From Agelaius tricolor (Eukaryota; Chordata; Aves; Passeriformes; Icteridae), in NCBI GenBank assembly GCA_023055355.1, contig JALJCS010000004.1:28238744-28302743 (forward strand): 64,000 nt of DNA. The letters run 5' to 3'. A program made the position numbers and the translations under genes. The notes under the pieces were generated by a model. The model was not told the DNA's origin and did not search any database. It saw nothing but the letters and a program-made list of their open reading frames with translations. Each line of letters begins with the position of its first letter. Position 1 is the first letter of the stretch. Positions 12,401 through 23,900 of this stretch are shown one piece after another.

Positions 12401-13880
12401 TCAAAAACACAGTCCTTAGTATGTAAAAAGTCTTGAGCCTTGAGCTGTAAGGCAAATACTGCATCTTGCAGCATTTTGCCTGTAAATAAGGGAGTGAATT
12501 TTATGTTCATCAGACTTTGTAGTTATTACTTATTCTGGAACATGCCTTCCTGTGCAACTTGTCTACTCTACTGGAAGATGCTGTGTAGTGTCAGGAAAGT
12601 GTGGTAACTAAGAAAAAAGGGATTTTACATATCTTTTCACAAACACTAAAAAATTTTGGGGGACTTATCTTTCTTTTCTTTCTCTTTTTAAGTGTGACAT
12701 TTATTAGAAATTTTAGGGGTCTTTTTTTTGTTCAAATAATTTCTCTTTCATCAAAATTATGCCTGGTTTTCAGAATATTGCATCAAAATATATTTAAATA
12801 AAATACATTCAAATCTTCATTTCAAATCAAAATGGAAAGTGATCCCAAGAATTTAACACCTAAGTTGTATAAGCAATTTTAGCAGGTATAAAAAATGTTT
12901 CATTATTTTTAATGGTATAGTTCCATTCCTACTGAAAGTGCTTATGTAGATTAAGAAACAAATTATCTGCAGAAGTCCACTAAATCCTTTGGAGTTATAT
13001 TAGGAAGGAATTTAACTTCAAATACTCACTTTCAGCACTTCTAAAATCCAGTAAAATCTCTCAATTTTCATTTCATTACAAGAATATCTGTCACTTGGGC
13101 TTTAGCTGTAACAGCTTTCCTTTTTTCTACACATACATTTTTTTCTGTGGATGTTCACAAGCTGATGACTAAGATCTGTGATTAATACATGAAAATTATA
13201 GCATAAACTTAACATGGGTTCATTTTTCATAAATTCCTTTTGGAAAACATGTAGCTTTTAAGCTGTTATATTTGTCATGTTATTGTGGAGTAATTTCCTC
13301 TCACAACATTCAGAAACAAAAGAATAATTGGATGAAAAAAATGGGTCAAGTGAAAATTTCAATTTTATATGACAAAGCCTAAAGTATTATACCTTTTCTA
13401 AATTAGATGTGCCCTGAATAAGAAAAGAATATGTACGTTTGTGATAAATGAGCAATCACATATCTCATGATAAGGAGAGGAAGGAATATGCAAAAAATCT
13501 TACCAAAAGTCTGAAGATCAGAGCAGTAAAACCCATAGGTGTGAAATCATCTGATCTTCCCTGTTTCATGCTGGACTTAGGACTGTTTCTCCAAATAGAA
13601 GAGTCATTTGAATTTGGTGCACTACAGGGGAACAGTTGTGAAGCCTTATTATTTCAGTAAATCAATGCATAGGATCATCTTGTATCCATTCTGGTATTCC
13701 TGAGTTGAATAGAAATAGAGCTTATGATTTCCTCTTAAGCTTAGTATGTAATATTTAAACAAAGGCTTTTTATAACAACAATAGTAGTTAGCCACAATTG
13801 ACTGATACCGTAGAGCTAACACTTTAACTCACTCCCTAGTATATTTATAATGTTAAGAAAAGAAAGTGGAAAAATGCCCA
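9473..13880. other. Very AT-rich DNA without recognised genes
   Basis: A 4.4 kb stretch with T-rich runs at 11161-11240 and a TTTAT-rich patch at 11440-11500. ORFs here (for example 11650-11883 minus, 12262-12510 minus, 12601-12801 plus) are at most 82 codons, rich in Ile, Phe and Lys, and show no domain. Nothing supports a gene. Confidence 0.6.
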
Positions 13881-13913
13881 AATAATAATATAATTATTAT
13901 TATTATTATTATT

Positions 13914-13949
<36 letters not shown>
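13881..13949. repeat. (ATT)n(AAT)n self-complementary trinucleotide repeat
   Basis: About eight ATT units are directly followed by about eleven AAT units, so the two halves are reverse complements and the single strand can fold into a hairpin. A 66-codon minus-strand frame with Leu/Ile runs across it is a by-product. Confidence 0.95.
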
Positions 13950-13950
<1 letters not shown>

Positions 13951-14789
13951 CACTGAGGCTAGCTAAAAGGCATTCTTTCCTCACATGTGAACTGTACCAA
14001 ACTGTATACATCACTTGCAGCCTAAAAGAAACATGAACTAATAATTCTTCCAATCAAGAATACTTAAACAAGAAAAGCTGGCAAAAGCTATTTGATTTCC
14101 CTACTAGGATGATGCGAGACTACTTTTTGCTTATGACTGTGTAAGATTTTACTTAGGAGTACCTTGGTCTATGAGAATTGAAAAGGCCAAGCAAGAAAGA
14201 CCAGCAGTTTCCCTAGAAATTTCTGATACCTGAACTTTCTTCAGTTTAAATGCTAACTTCTTCAGGATAAAGGAATCTTAAAAATCAAATGGCTGGGAAA
14301 TGAGATTGCAAATTAAATTCAGCATCATGGATTTGCCAAGGAATTTAAACATTTTCTATAGGAAGTGACCATCTCTGTTTTACTATGGTCACACAAAACA
14401 TCTTGGCAGTGTAATGAAGTATTCTTTGAAAATGTACGTTTTGGTGAGCCGGAATAAAAATTTTTAAAAAAGGGAAGAGAAATTGTGGGAATCATGAGGA
14501 AAAGATTGGAAGCATAACAGAGGACTTCATTGTGATACTTTTTAGGAGTTTTTTGTTGGTCTTTTGAATACTGAGTGTAACTCTTGTATCCTCTTTCAAG
14601 AGTTTCTTTGTAGAACTGAAAAATTTTCCAACAAAAAATTGAAGATGCTCTGAATTATTGAATGGCTTTGTATGAAGAACAATTAAGTAATCTTACAGCT
14701 GAAAGAAAGACTGTGAGGGACATTTGTGATAGAGCATTACAAAACAGTAAACGGTACAAACAGAAATGTAAATAATTGGCTCGGCTATG
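13950..14789. other. AT-rich DNA, nothing recognised
   Basis: No repeat or protein-like open frame was identified. The 3' end runs into the repeat that starts near 14790; its exact boundary is uncertain. Confidence 0.5.
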
Positions 14790-15116
14790 CAGATGGTCAC
14801 ATGAGAGGCAGCTGTCATGCTTTAGAATGTGTCATAAACCATCAAATATCCCAGAATCAGTTTTCAGCCTTCCATCAGAGGACTGCAAGTGATTTACATG
14901 AGGCAGCAAAAAAGTCTCCACACCAGGGGTGGCACTTGGAGATTCCCATCTAGCCTGAGTGTATATTAAGCCATTAAAGTTTGTGTTTCATGTGCTTCAT
15001 ACAGCCTGGATGGATAAAGACTCTGATCGTCACTTTGAGCAACGGATGGCTTCAAAGTTGCAACAATCAAGTCTCATTGCTGGACCCACAGGTGGTGGCA
15101 TCTTTTCATCACTATC

Positions 15117-15149
<33 letters not shown>

Positions 15150-15190
15150 ACTGTTTCTGTTTGCAGCATCTTCTCAAGATATAGTGTAAG
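14790..15190 (+). repeat. Unclassified interspersed repeat, copy 1 (plus)
   Basis: This segment is homologous, by eye and in the opposite orientation, to 56880-57240. Shared landmarks in order are: ccatcaaa..ccca (about 14839), ccatcagaggactg (14873-14886), aggggtggcac..gattcccatct (14925-14952), and 'tcaaagttgcaacaatcaagtctcattgctg' near 15052-15082 (tcaaaattgcagcaatcaaatctcattgct in copy 2). A (TTTCTC)n tract covers 15117-15158. Small ORFs at 14959-15189 in this copy and 56810-57136 minus in the other share a weak SKLQQS(S/N)LIA phrase. The family is not recognised; an old ERV or LTR piece is possible. Confidence 0.6.
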
Positions 15191-15266
15191 ACTGACTAAA
15201 AAATTCCAATCAATGCCTTATTAGGTGCCTTGGTGTTGTATTGCACTAAATAGTTTATTTAGTTGA

Positions 15267-15690
15267 TGTTTTGCGCTGGGTGATGGGAAAATTGTACTGA
15301 GTATGGTATGTCATGTAGAGTGTTATCTCCCCTCTCCCACTACATGGTATCTTCCCCATACTCCCCTCCTTTTCCATATCCCCTGGTGGTCTGTCCCATG
15401 GGTGGCCCCTCCCCTCGCCCCTCCCCAGTGGTATCCCATTGGCCGTGGTCCTCTTTCCCCACCCCCATCCCTCTCAGCTATAAAAACCCACTGCAGGCGT
15501 GGTTCCGCCTCTTTTTCTATCTGGGTGGTTGCTGCTGCCCGCAGTGACCTACCCCAAGCCAGTAAACTGGACACTCGACCCCACGTGGAAAAGAGCGCTT
15601 CTCATCTCTTACTTTCGTCTATGCAAGTCTGTGTGGGCCAGAGTCCAGAGCTAGCTGGATTTAGACTCATATAAAGCCCAGAGACCCACA
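15267..15690 (+). mobile_element. Solo LTR-like element with promoter
   Basis: A GC-rich island in AT-rich DNA that begins TGTTTTGCGC and ends ACCCACA, about 424 bp. It has an inverted CCAAT box (attgg, 15438-15442), a strong TATA box (TATAAAAA, 15479-15486) and a variant polyadenylation signal AGTAAA at 15561-15566. This order fits U3-R-U5 of a retroviral LTR. No primer binding site is evident after 15690, so it is probably a solo LTR. Overlapping ORFs at 15303-15674, 15308-15547 and 15323-15574 have no recognised domain. The family is not named. Confidence 0.6.
15479..15486 (+). promoter_or_regulatory. TATA box of the 15.3 kb LTR
   Basis: TATAAAAA lies 37 bp downstream of an inverted CCAAT box in a pyrimidine-rich GC island. 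Transcription would be expected to start near 15510. Activity is inferred only. Confidence 0.55.
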
Positions 15691-17546
15691 GATTACTGCA
15701 CCTTGTTATATCTGGATAAATTAAAGATGGACGAGTTCAAGTTAGCTAAGTTAAAGTTTGTGAAGTGCCTCCACTTTGGATGTAATTTTAAAATTTGACA
15801 AGTACCTTATTTTGCTTTAATATTCTAAAGTTTGCAACCTATAGTTTTTTATTGATCCTCCTGAGAGTTTATTGTTTCTCTTGCACACGATCCAGATTGC
15901 ATCAAACAACCTACCCCTACAGCCACCAATTGGACTGAGGCATAACACTTAAAGGGCAAAATGCATTTCCAATAAACTTTGTTTCTTTGGCCTGGCCTCC
16001 AGCGTGCTTATTTCATCTTATTTCTCATCTTTAATGAATCAAAAATTGAAATAAATAGAAAGGCATAGTATAGATAATTAGTGTCTTCCTTTTGCTCTAG
16101 TAAAGCATGTACCAGCAATGATCACAGATTGTAGGCTAAATTCTTGAGCATTGTTGCAACAGGTCAATATTTAAGAACATCATACAGTTGTACCTATGAA
16201 TTTTTCAAAAAGATTTAATGGAAGCATTTTACCACAGAGGGCAGAGTCCTCCTAACATATATGATTAAACAATTTGGGAGGTGGAGAGGTTTATTAGTTT
16301 TTTAAACAAATTCTTTTTTCAAATTCTTTCCAGTAATATGATATTTCCATATCTAGACACAGGTTCTAGAATGGGAATATGTTTCCACTTTTTTTTTTTC
16401 ATAATAGAATTAATATTTTCCAGTGAAAGGCAGTTTTTCCTTGATAAAACAGAAGGTTTTCTTTTCATGTTTCTGCATGCTATATTAAAATAAAATTAAG
16501 CAAAAAGATAATCAGCCTGCCCATATCCCCAAATTCCCTTCATAAGTCTAAAAAATATGAACTTTCAGTATCTTTCTATGATACTGAAATGCAAAATGAG
16601 ATGCCATACAAACTAGATGCATGACTGGGAATTTATTCTCCTTCAGTTCTTCAGCTACATTAAGAATAGAAATTGTGACAAATCTTATACAGACAGAAGA
16701 CTTAAAAAAATGTCCAGTAAGGGTTGTTAACACTGTAACTGTTAAGTATCCCTTCTCTATTACTTCTTCCTCTGCTGGATGCCTCAGTGGACTCACCATG
16801 CAATATTCCTCATGCTTATCTCAAGTAAGGATGGCTCTGCTCATATAAGGGAGATAAGGTATTCTCCAATCAGAAATGCAACACACACTGTTTTTCACCT
16901 GCAGGAGATAGAAAGGAAACATAACATATTCTAAAGAATACTCTGTTCATCTCTTAAAAGTTTGTGTTCTGACCACAGTAAGATAGTGCAACCTGATACA
17001 CCCTTCAGGTAACTTCTGATAGCTCAAATATGAGGCAAATAATTCCAAAGCTGAATCTTGATAAAAGACTAAAATGCTTCTATGTCATTACTATACTTGA
17101 TTTTTAGACCACGTTACTCTAGACTTAGAAATTAATCAAAGAACTTTCAATATTCAAAAACATTTCTGCTAATGGTTTCTTCTCTGAAATATATAACTTT
17201 TTCTATGTCTTTTGGGCAGGGTCCATTATTGTTAATTTTTCTTTAAGCCAAATAAATCCTTTCCTTAGGCTTAGAGCTTTTGTTCCTATTTATATCCTGG
17301 CTTTTCTTGTTCAGAGCTTCATTGTTGAATCAAATGTTTCTTTAGTTTTCTTTGAAGATTCTTTCACTGTAAATAGGTGACATATGTCAGGATCCCTGTC
17401 AGTCTGTGGCAACTCAATACACATTGCAGCAATTTTTATTAAATTAGTATAAATTAATAAATTACACATAGACAGTGTCTTGTAATTATCTTGGGATAAC
17501 AAGAAAGAAGAAAGAAAAAGAGCATTCTCATTTATATAATTTAACA
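15691..17546. other. AT-rich DNA, nothing firmly recognised
   Basis: An AATAAA occurs at 15971-15976 within 'ccaataaactttgtttctttggcc'; this may belong to a further transposable-element tail but was not assigned. Open frames at 16548-16848 on both strands show no domain. Confidence 0.5.
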
Positions 17547-17607
17547 CAGAATTCTTATAAAAGTTTATAAATCAACTCAGAATCTTACAAAAGTTTATAA
17601 ATGAACT
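17547..17607. repeat. About 31-bp imperfect tandem duplication
   Basis: Units 17547-17577 and 17578-17607 share cagaat..aaaagtttataaat.aact with a few mismatches and one indel. Confidence 0.8.
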
Positions 17608-19567
17608 TAAAAACTTATTTATCATCATATTTTTTTTTAAATCAGTAGCATTTATGTTCCTAAAGCTCTTTTGAAAATTAATCTATTTGTCTAGATCAGT
17701 TCTAAAATCTGGTTTTGATTCTGCTGCTAACAGTCTGCAGGAATGGGATGAATTAATCCTAATCTCAAAACCCTAATCTCATAGAAAAGGAAAAAGAAAA
17801 AAAAGGGCTATAGTGATAGCACTTAAATACACTTTCATGACAAGGATCAATGTGCTCCTGAAATAAATGCATCAGCCTTCCTCCACAGACAGACACTTGC
17901 TATCTTGCTATCTTGAAATGCTTTTAAGAAAGGGAAGGAGAGGAAAAAAATGTCGAAAGGTTGCTAAGACCCTGGAAGGATTTCATTTGTTGTTTGAGTA
18001 TATAGAAAAAAAATCTTTGGGAAATCATAATTCACACCCTCAACCCTGTTTTCTCCACTGTATGTTGTCCTGTCCTGTAAATCAAAACAGAAGGCAACAT
18101 GATGCTTTCACACTACTAAGCTGCATTGTTACAATAATGGGTCACTGGAAGAGCTGTTTCCCCTGTCCATTCACTGCACTGACTTGTTATTATTGAGGGA
18201 TATTTTCTTGCTGTCTTGACACATAACACTTCATGTCTGTATTTCCTTAGGTACATTTGGAGATCTCTGAAATGTCTTTCCATCATTTCCTTAGTCAACA
18301 TCCTTTTTTCCCCTTGTTACTTTTTTTCAGGACATTTTTCCTGGGTCTTTTCTCCAATAAGCATGTGGGGCATTGGCAGGCATTTTCCATCAACATCTGG
18401 GATGTCTTTGCTTTCTTTAACAAAAATCTAAGATAAATGAGGAGACAGAAGAAAATAGAATCTTTGAAAAACTTAACTAAGTGCAAGATCCATCATTATG
18501 GGACTCCTTTTTTTTTTTAATCTGTCTGAAAGACACAGAGTATTTACAACTGCTGTAATAGTTAAAAAATGTGAAATATAAAAGGAATCCATTCTACACA
18601 GAACAAACACAGAATCTGTTATTTTTTCTTCCTAGTCATCACACCTAATCTATTAATATAAATGTACATGACATTCATGACAGTATTACAAAGCTTACAT
18701 CCCTGTGAACTTTTCTACTGTCAACATATCTAGTCAACCATCCATAAAACTTTTTTTTACAATGTATTACTTCTTCTGCTTTGTAAGTGCATATTAACAT
18801 TACAGCAGTTAGGCATATGCTCTTTTGCTATAGGAAATATGACACTTCTTTTAATATAATCTTTTGCCAACACTTTGCCATAGGCAACTTTCTTAAAATT
18901 TAATAAATGTAGAAACTTTTGGGTTGTCTCTCATGATGCAATCACAGACTTCTACAAATTGGTATATTCTCACAAATTCTTTTTGTTCATAATGATACCT
19001 CTATAAACATAGCTCTTGGCCAGTCCAACTTTGGGGTGTTTTGGTTTTGTGATTTTGTGTTAGTTTTTTCTGGGTTTTTTTTTTTTTTTTTTTTTTTTTT
19101 GCTAGGTTTTGGTTGGTGGTTTTGTTTCTTTGTTTGTTTTATTTCAGTACAGAGCTATGACCTGCAGTAAAACAAGAGTACTTCATAGAATTTTTTAGGA
19201 ATTGTGCCTAGACAGCTTTCATCCACAGGCTTGCCAAAAATTGTAATCCAAATACCTGATAAGGAAAGGACAAAGGAGGAAGTGCAACCACATTAATGAA
19301 TTAGTATTAAATGTTAGGAAAATCTGAGAGTTGCAGTCTCACGGGCTTGGGCCTGTAAGTAGAGCAGATAGAAAACTGTCCAAATGCCTCCTTTCCTTGC
19401 CAAGGGAGACACTGGATAGAGTTATTTATATCGTCCATGCGTATCTTACACCCTTATTCCAATTATGTGATTCCTTCTGCACCTAGAAGAACAATCCTTT
19501 GTTAAGCTGTTGCTTTGCTTTCCTCAAGGCTTCTCTTGCATCATATTTGTATTAATCTCTGTGTAGG
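17608..19567. other. AT-rich DNA with a 26-T run
   Basis: A homopolymer T run occupies 19075-19100. An open frame at 17867-18196 (109 codons, plus) shows no motif, no homologous shape and no splice support, so it is not called. No other element recognised. Confidence 0.55.
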
Positions 19568-20560
19568 TGTGATGGTTTCACAGCAGGGAAAGCTGAGACT
19601 GTCTAAACCCCTCCCTTCCCCCATCACAAAGAGGGGAAAAAATAGATTTTAAAAAAAATTAGGTAGGGGAAACTACAAGAGATTAAAAACATTGGAGTCA
19701 CAATTTTACCATAATGAGGTAAACCTAAAACAGCAGTAAACAGAACAATGAAAAGAAACTTGTACAAAAGAGGAAAATGGTTTAGCCTGTAAAAGTAAGG
19801 CATGTGTGCAGAGCTCCTGGAACAAAGACAAAATGGCCTCTGCCTCCTGGGCAGCCCACCTGCTCTTAGAACAAAACCAGGATGACTGCTATGCCCAGGC
19901 AATTCCTCATGGCCCAGGAGAACAAAGATGCGGGAGAGGTTCTCCTGTCTCAACCCTCCCCGCCCCAGGAAAAACAGAAAAACAAAGGGAACAAAACAAA
20001 AACTGCAGAGCTACTTTGTTTGAATCAGGGAGTTTTGTTACCAAAATGCTGACTTCTATTATGGTGGTGTGGGTTCAGAGGCTTTCCTTCACAGAACAAA
20101 AATGCAGAAACAAAAATGTGCAGATTGGGCAGGCTCTCTTCCCTCACCCTGTCCCTTTTCCTGTGCCTGTGCCTGTGCCTGTGCCTCTCCCTCTCCCTCT
20201 CCTCCCTGCAAGAAGAAAAAAGCAAGAAACGTGTTGTGAAATTTGCTGTGAAGCCACTCCAGATTGCACAATGTCATTTCCAGGACAGTGGCACAGAGAC
20301 CCCCTGATGAGTCCCCTGGGAGCCCACAGAACACAGAGGAGGTCCTCTGTGTTTCCATTTTCTGTTTTGAAAGGTTCACTGTTCCACTCCCTTTCTGTGA
20401 ATGGAGTAAAAGGTAAGGTTCTGTTTCCAGTGTCCATGTAGTCGCCTGGAAACTGCCCTCCTCCTGGGCCTCTTCCCACCCCACAGCAGGGTGAGATCAT
20501 GGCTATGATCTAAAACGGTTTTTGAATAAACACCACTGAAAACTCCACTGCCTTGCCTCT
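19568..20560. mobile_element. Probable LTR-type insertion, orientation uncertain
   Basis: A GC-richer block begins TGATGGTTTCACAGCAGGGAA and runs to an AATAAA-containing segment (ttgaataaac, 20520-20530). Its base composition differs sharply from the flanks. It holds a (CCTGTG)n(CCTCTC)n hexamer tract and several mutually overlapping ORFs of 60-211 codons on both strands, the longest 19806-20441 plus, with no domain. The terminal sequence looks LTR-like when read on the minus strand, but the family and the far boundary are not established. Confidence 0.4.
20160..20206. repeat. (CCTGTG)4(CCTCTC)3 hexanucleotide repeat
   Basis: Four CCTGTG units pass into three CCTCTC units inside the LTR-like block. 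Both strands stay open across it because hexamers preserve frame, which explains several overlapping ORFs here. Confidence 0.9.
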
Positions 20561-22236
20561 GTACCCAAGACAATGGGCAAATAGGAGGAAAACAGTGAAG
20601 ATAAGGTTGCAACTTTGAATAGAGAGAGGTGTTAGGGAAAGTAGGACAAGAATCATAATGCATATGCGCGCACACTTCTCTGTGTTAGAAGAGACTATAA
20701 ATGTAGGTCTATTTTATTCAGGGAACTTTGATACACCCTTCCATTTAAAGAAAAGCATACTGCATAGAGAACGATTTTTGTATAACCATGTTTTAATAAG
20801 TTTATTTCTTTAAGTTAGAAGCAAATGGCTGAAAAATTCAAATACTGGTGATATATACTGCAGTTGTCCCCATTTGCATTTACATGATGTCTTTGTTGGA
20901 GATCTCAAATGAACTATGGCTTCAAATGAATTTATATTAATAAAGAGTTGCAAAGGTTTCAACACTGCATATGTATAACTGGCCACCTCACATTTTATAA
21001 AACTGAACCAGATACAAATTAAAGAGGATTTGTTAGATTATTGTAAAAACATGATTAATGGGAAGCTTATGCTGACCCTAAGGCTTAATGAGAGTTACAA
21101 TGCAGAATAGAAATCAGGATAATCCTGCAATAGTGACACAGGCATAATGGTAAACTATAGATACAAACTGATGTTAGCTGAAAGTATTTATTGCTTCAAA
21201 TTTACACTTTAGAGAAAAAAGTATTTGCTAAGAATGCCTAGTTAAAAAATACTATCCAGAGCCTTATTAATGAAAATAAAAAGCCCGAGTTAATCTCACT
21301 ACACAAAAGGAACAAGCATGTAAAATGAGACATAATATTGAAAAGGGGGAACAGAGAGACATCTCTACTCTGAAAATATTAAGTAATTCAAAAACAGAGT
21401 AAGCAGAACTAGATGTTAGAATAGACAATTCAAGGTAGAGTGGTGCATTTTGGGGTACAGGGGACACATCTGAAAAGCATAATTCTCTCACTTTTGGTTT
21501 AGAACCACTCAGTATCATTGGTAAATAGGTGTTCATTGAATAAAAGCACATCATAACCTGTCTAGTGATGTGTGAACTAAGGAGGCTACAACAGGAAAAC
21601 AAAAACCCTACTAACTGTGGAGAGCAGTGTAAAATTTTAATTCATCATGCAGTGAAATAGAGAGTAGAAGAGATCTTTGCATGTTTTCCTTGCCTTTTAA
21701 GAAAATAGGCATTTTACCATGGACAGTGGGAAGCAATAGTAAAGTCTAACGCAATCTGCAACATCACAGCATCGACTTAATAAATTATCAATTAAAATCT
21801 GGGAAAGAATTTCAGAGATATAGTACCATGTTGACAGCATTTTTAGTCAGCTTTCTTGAATACACAACATGTCGATATAATTGAATCAGGCAGTGATTCA
21901 GCATTGAGCCAGTCTGCAGCCTGAGTTTACACTGCACTGTTCTACACAAGAGATGTCTCCAAAATAGTAAGGAATGGAAGGGAATTCGTGCAGTGCCATC
22001 AGTGATGAAAAAAGCAACGACTTTTTTTCATTAAAATAGAACTGCTCTGGTTTAATAATAATTGTAATGTCCCTTCATTTTGCAATACATAATGACAAAA
22101 GGTTTTGGCTTTCACTGATTATCCTTTCACTCTAGAAAAGAGAAAATTATATTAAATATGAGAATTAACTTAGCACTTCTGCTAGGACATCATTGAGATG
22201 CAGTAATACTGAGAGAACCTATTTGGTAAGCAGTAC
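20561..22236. other. AT-rich DNA, nothing recognised
   Basis: A minus-strand frame of 111 codons at 21267-21602 lacks splice sites or recognisable motifs and is not called. No repeat family was identified. Confidence 0.5.
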
Positions 22237-22467
22237 TTGTGCTTGGGGGAAAAATATATTCAATATACAGAGCTTGCCTGTAAATACCCTTCAGAAGTTG
22301 TAATGTCCAAGGCAGCAGACAAATCTTTAACAGATTTAATATTACTTTCTTCTGGTGAACCCATCTGTAGTGAGTCACAAGAAAGCAAGCAGAGAGACCA
22401 ACCCTCCGGGGTGCCAGAAGGAACATTTTTGTCATTCACTCTAAGTGACAAAATTTCTCGTTTGTAG
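22237..22467 (+). other. Unassigned coding-like segment (weak)
   Basis: The plus strand has 76 open codons with balanced composition (for example KAADKSLTDLILLSSGEP) and the same frame stays protein-like for about 25 codons past the TAG at 22465. The minus strand is also open here (22260-22613), so strand is ambiguous. No domain, start context or strong splice sites were found. It could be a decayed exon, a retrocopy fragment or chance. Confidence 0.15.
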
Positions 22468-23744
22468 AAGTCACTGTGGAAACAGAATGGTGAGGTTAAT
22501 ATATTGCAGCCTGTGAATTCCCAGTTTACATCTTCAACAGAAAACTTAAAAAGAAAAATTTGAAATTTCCTATAACGTTTCAAATAACATGAAATATTTT
22601 GTACAATGATCAAAAACCTAAAATTATTGATATTTTTAAATAGATATACTGCCAGATACTCTCATTGGCTAAGACTATAAGACAGGAAGGTGGCAATCCC
22701 TTCATGTGTCTGCAGTATTTGATATTAAAGTTCTGCCTTTTAGTTTCACAAAAGCAAAAAACTCATATAAATTTTAATGGTTCTTAGTTGCATTATTTTT
22801 CTTTTATGATCAATGCCATGAAGGGTTCTGCATGATAAGGAAAAGAAAGGATAAACTAGACCATGAAAAGGAATGTTCAGCAATACTTTTTGAAAATGTT
22901 GACCTTTATCTTAAATTTTTTAGAGAAGAAGGTGGTTTTATTTCAAAACTTCTGTACAAGAAATCTTATATGTAGTACAACAAGTTTACACAGCAAGTAT
23001 ATAATGTGTAGAGCAGTAATATAAGTATACTGTGTCTGCTGAGTACTTTAATAACTTTCAAACCATGCATAATTATGTATGAGTTTGATAAGGAAAAAAT
23101 CATACATTGAATTTGTCAACAGACAAAATTTAGATTCATGCTGTTATTCTTTGCACAGGATTTGTTGGGATAAAGAAATTCCCAATCGCTACAGGGACTT
23201 TGTTTTACTCAGTGCTATCTGAATTTTCATAGATAATTGCAGCCTGAGAAATTTACTCCAGCATGTATTATTACTGCTTAAGCATCATGCTAAAGAACAA
23301 GCATCACTCACCCTCTTTTTCTTCTTTTTACTTTTTGTGGAGCGTATTGTCTAATTTCACCTATACATTTCATCATAAAGAATGAGCAAATGCCACCTAA
23401 AATAAGAAAAATTAAAGGGAGACAATTTGTTTACCAATTTAACTTCATAAACTTTAAATTATTTAAAAGAAAAAAACATGGTGAAGCAGACAAAAAATCA
23501 GAGAAAAGTAGGAAGATATTTCTGTATTTAAGGAAAATGGTGAGTAGCATGTTATGGCATCCATGCAGTGTTTTAAAGTCAGTTCCTTTGGTCAGACTCA
23601 ATTGCCAAGCAGCATAGCTTTCATAAGTCTGCATCTGTAATAAATAGACCAGGATCTGTACAAACAGAAATAGAAAGCTTGGGAGAAAAAAACCCAAAAA
23701 GCAAGTAACCCGGAGAAAAAATAAAAAGGTTTTGATTCTCATAC
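22468..23744. other. AT-rich DNA, nothing firmly recognised
   Basis: A possible minus-strand donor (gtgagt, near 23287) follows a lysine/arginine-rich open stretch, but the acceptor is poor, so no exon is called. Confidence 0.5.
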
Positions 23745-23900
23745 CTTGCTTTAATAACACCATCAAGTTCTGCTTTGTTATAGGTTGATTGTCCAAACAG
23801 GTGTCCTAAAGGTGCCATCAGGCATTTGAATGCCAGCCAGTGTTTAAAGCATACCAGTCTTATACCCATTAATTGAGATACTGCAAAAGTCCAATATTGT
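23745..23900 (-). other. Candidate 156-nt exon, minus strand
   Basis: On the minus strand a good acceptor (ttctaatttttctgcag, ending at 23901) and a good donor (AAG|GTATGAG, intron starting at 23744) enclose 156 nt open in one frame. The exon is phase 2-2 and contains YWTFAVSQLMG and HWLAFKCLMAPLGHLFGQ. An alternative acceptor would start it at 23880. The composition is protein-like, but I do not recognise the protein and cannot link it firmly to the other minus-strand candidates. Best supported of the exon predictions here, yet without homology evidence. Confidence 0.3.

Noticed and set aside
15303..15674. 123-codon ORF in the 15 kb GC island
   Set aside because: It runs through an LTR-like promoter and is open in two other frames; no domain.
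17867..18196. 109-codon plus-strand ORF
   Set aside because: No motif, no splice or start support; composition consistent with chance.
19806..20500. 211-codon plus and 131-/118-codon minus ORFs
   Set aside because: They overlap one another across a hexanucleotide repeat in an LTR-like block and have low-complexity translations.
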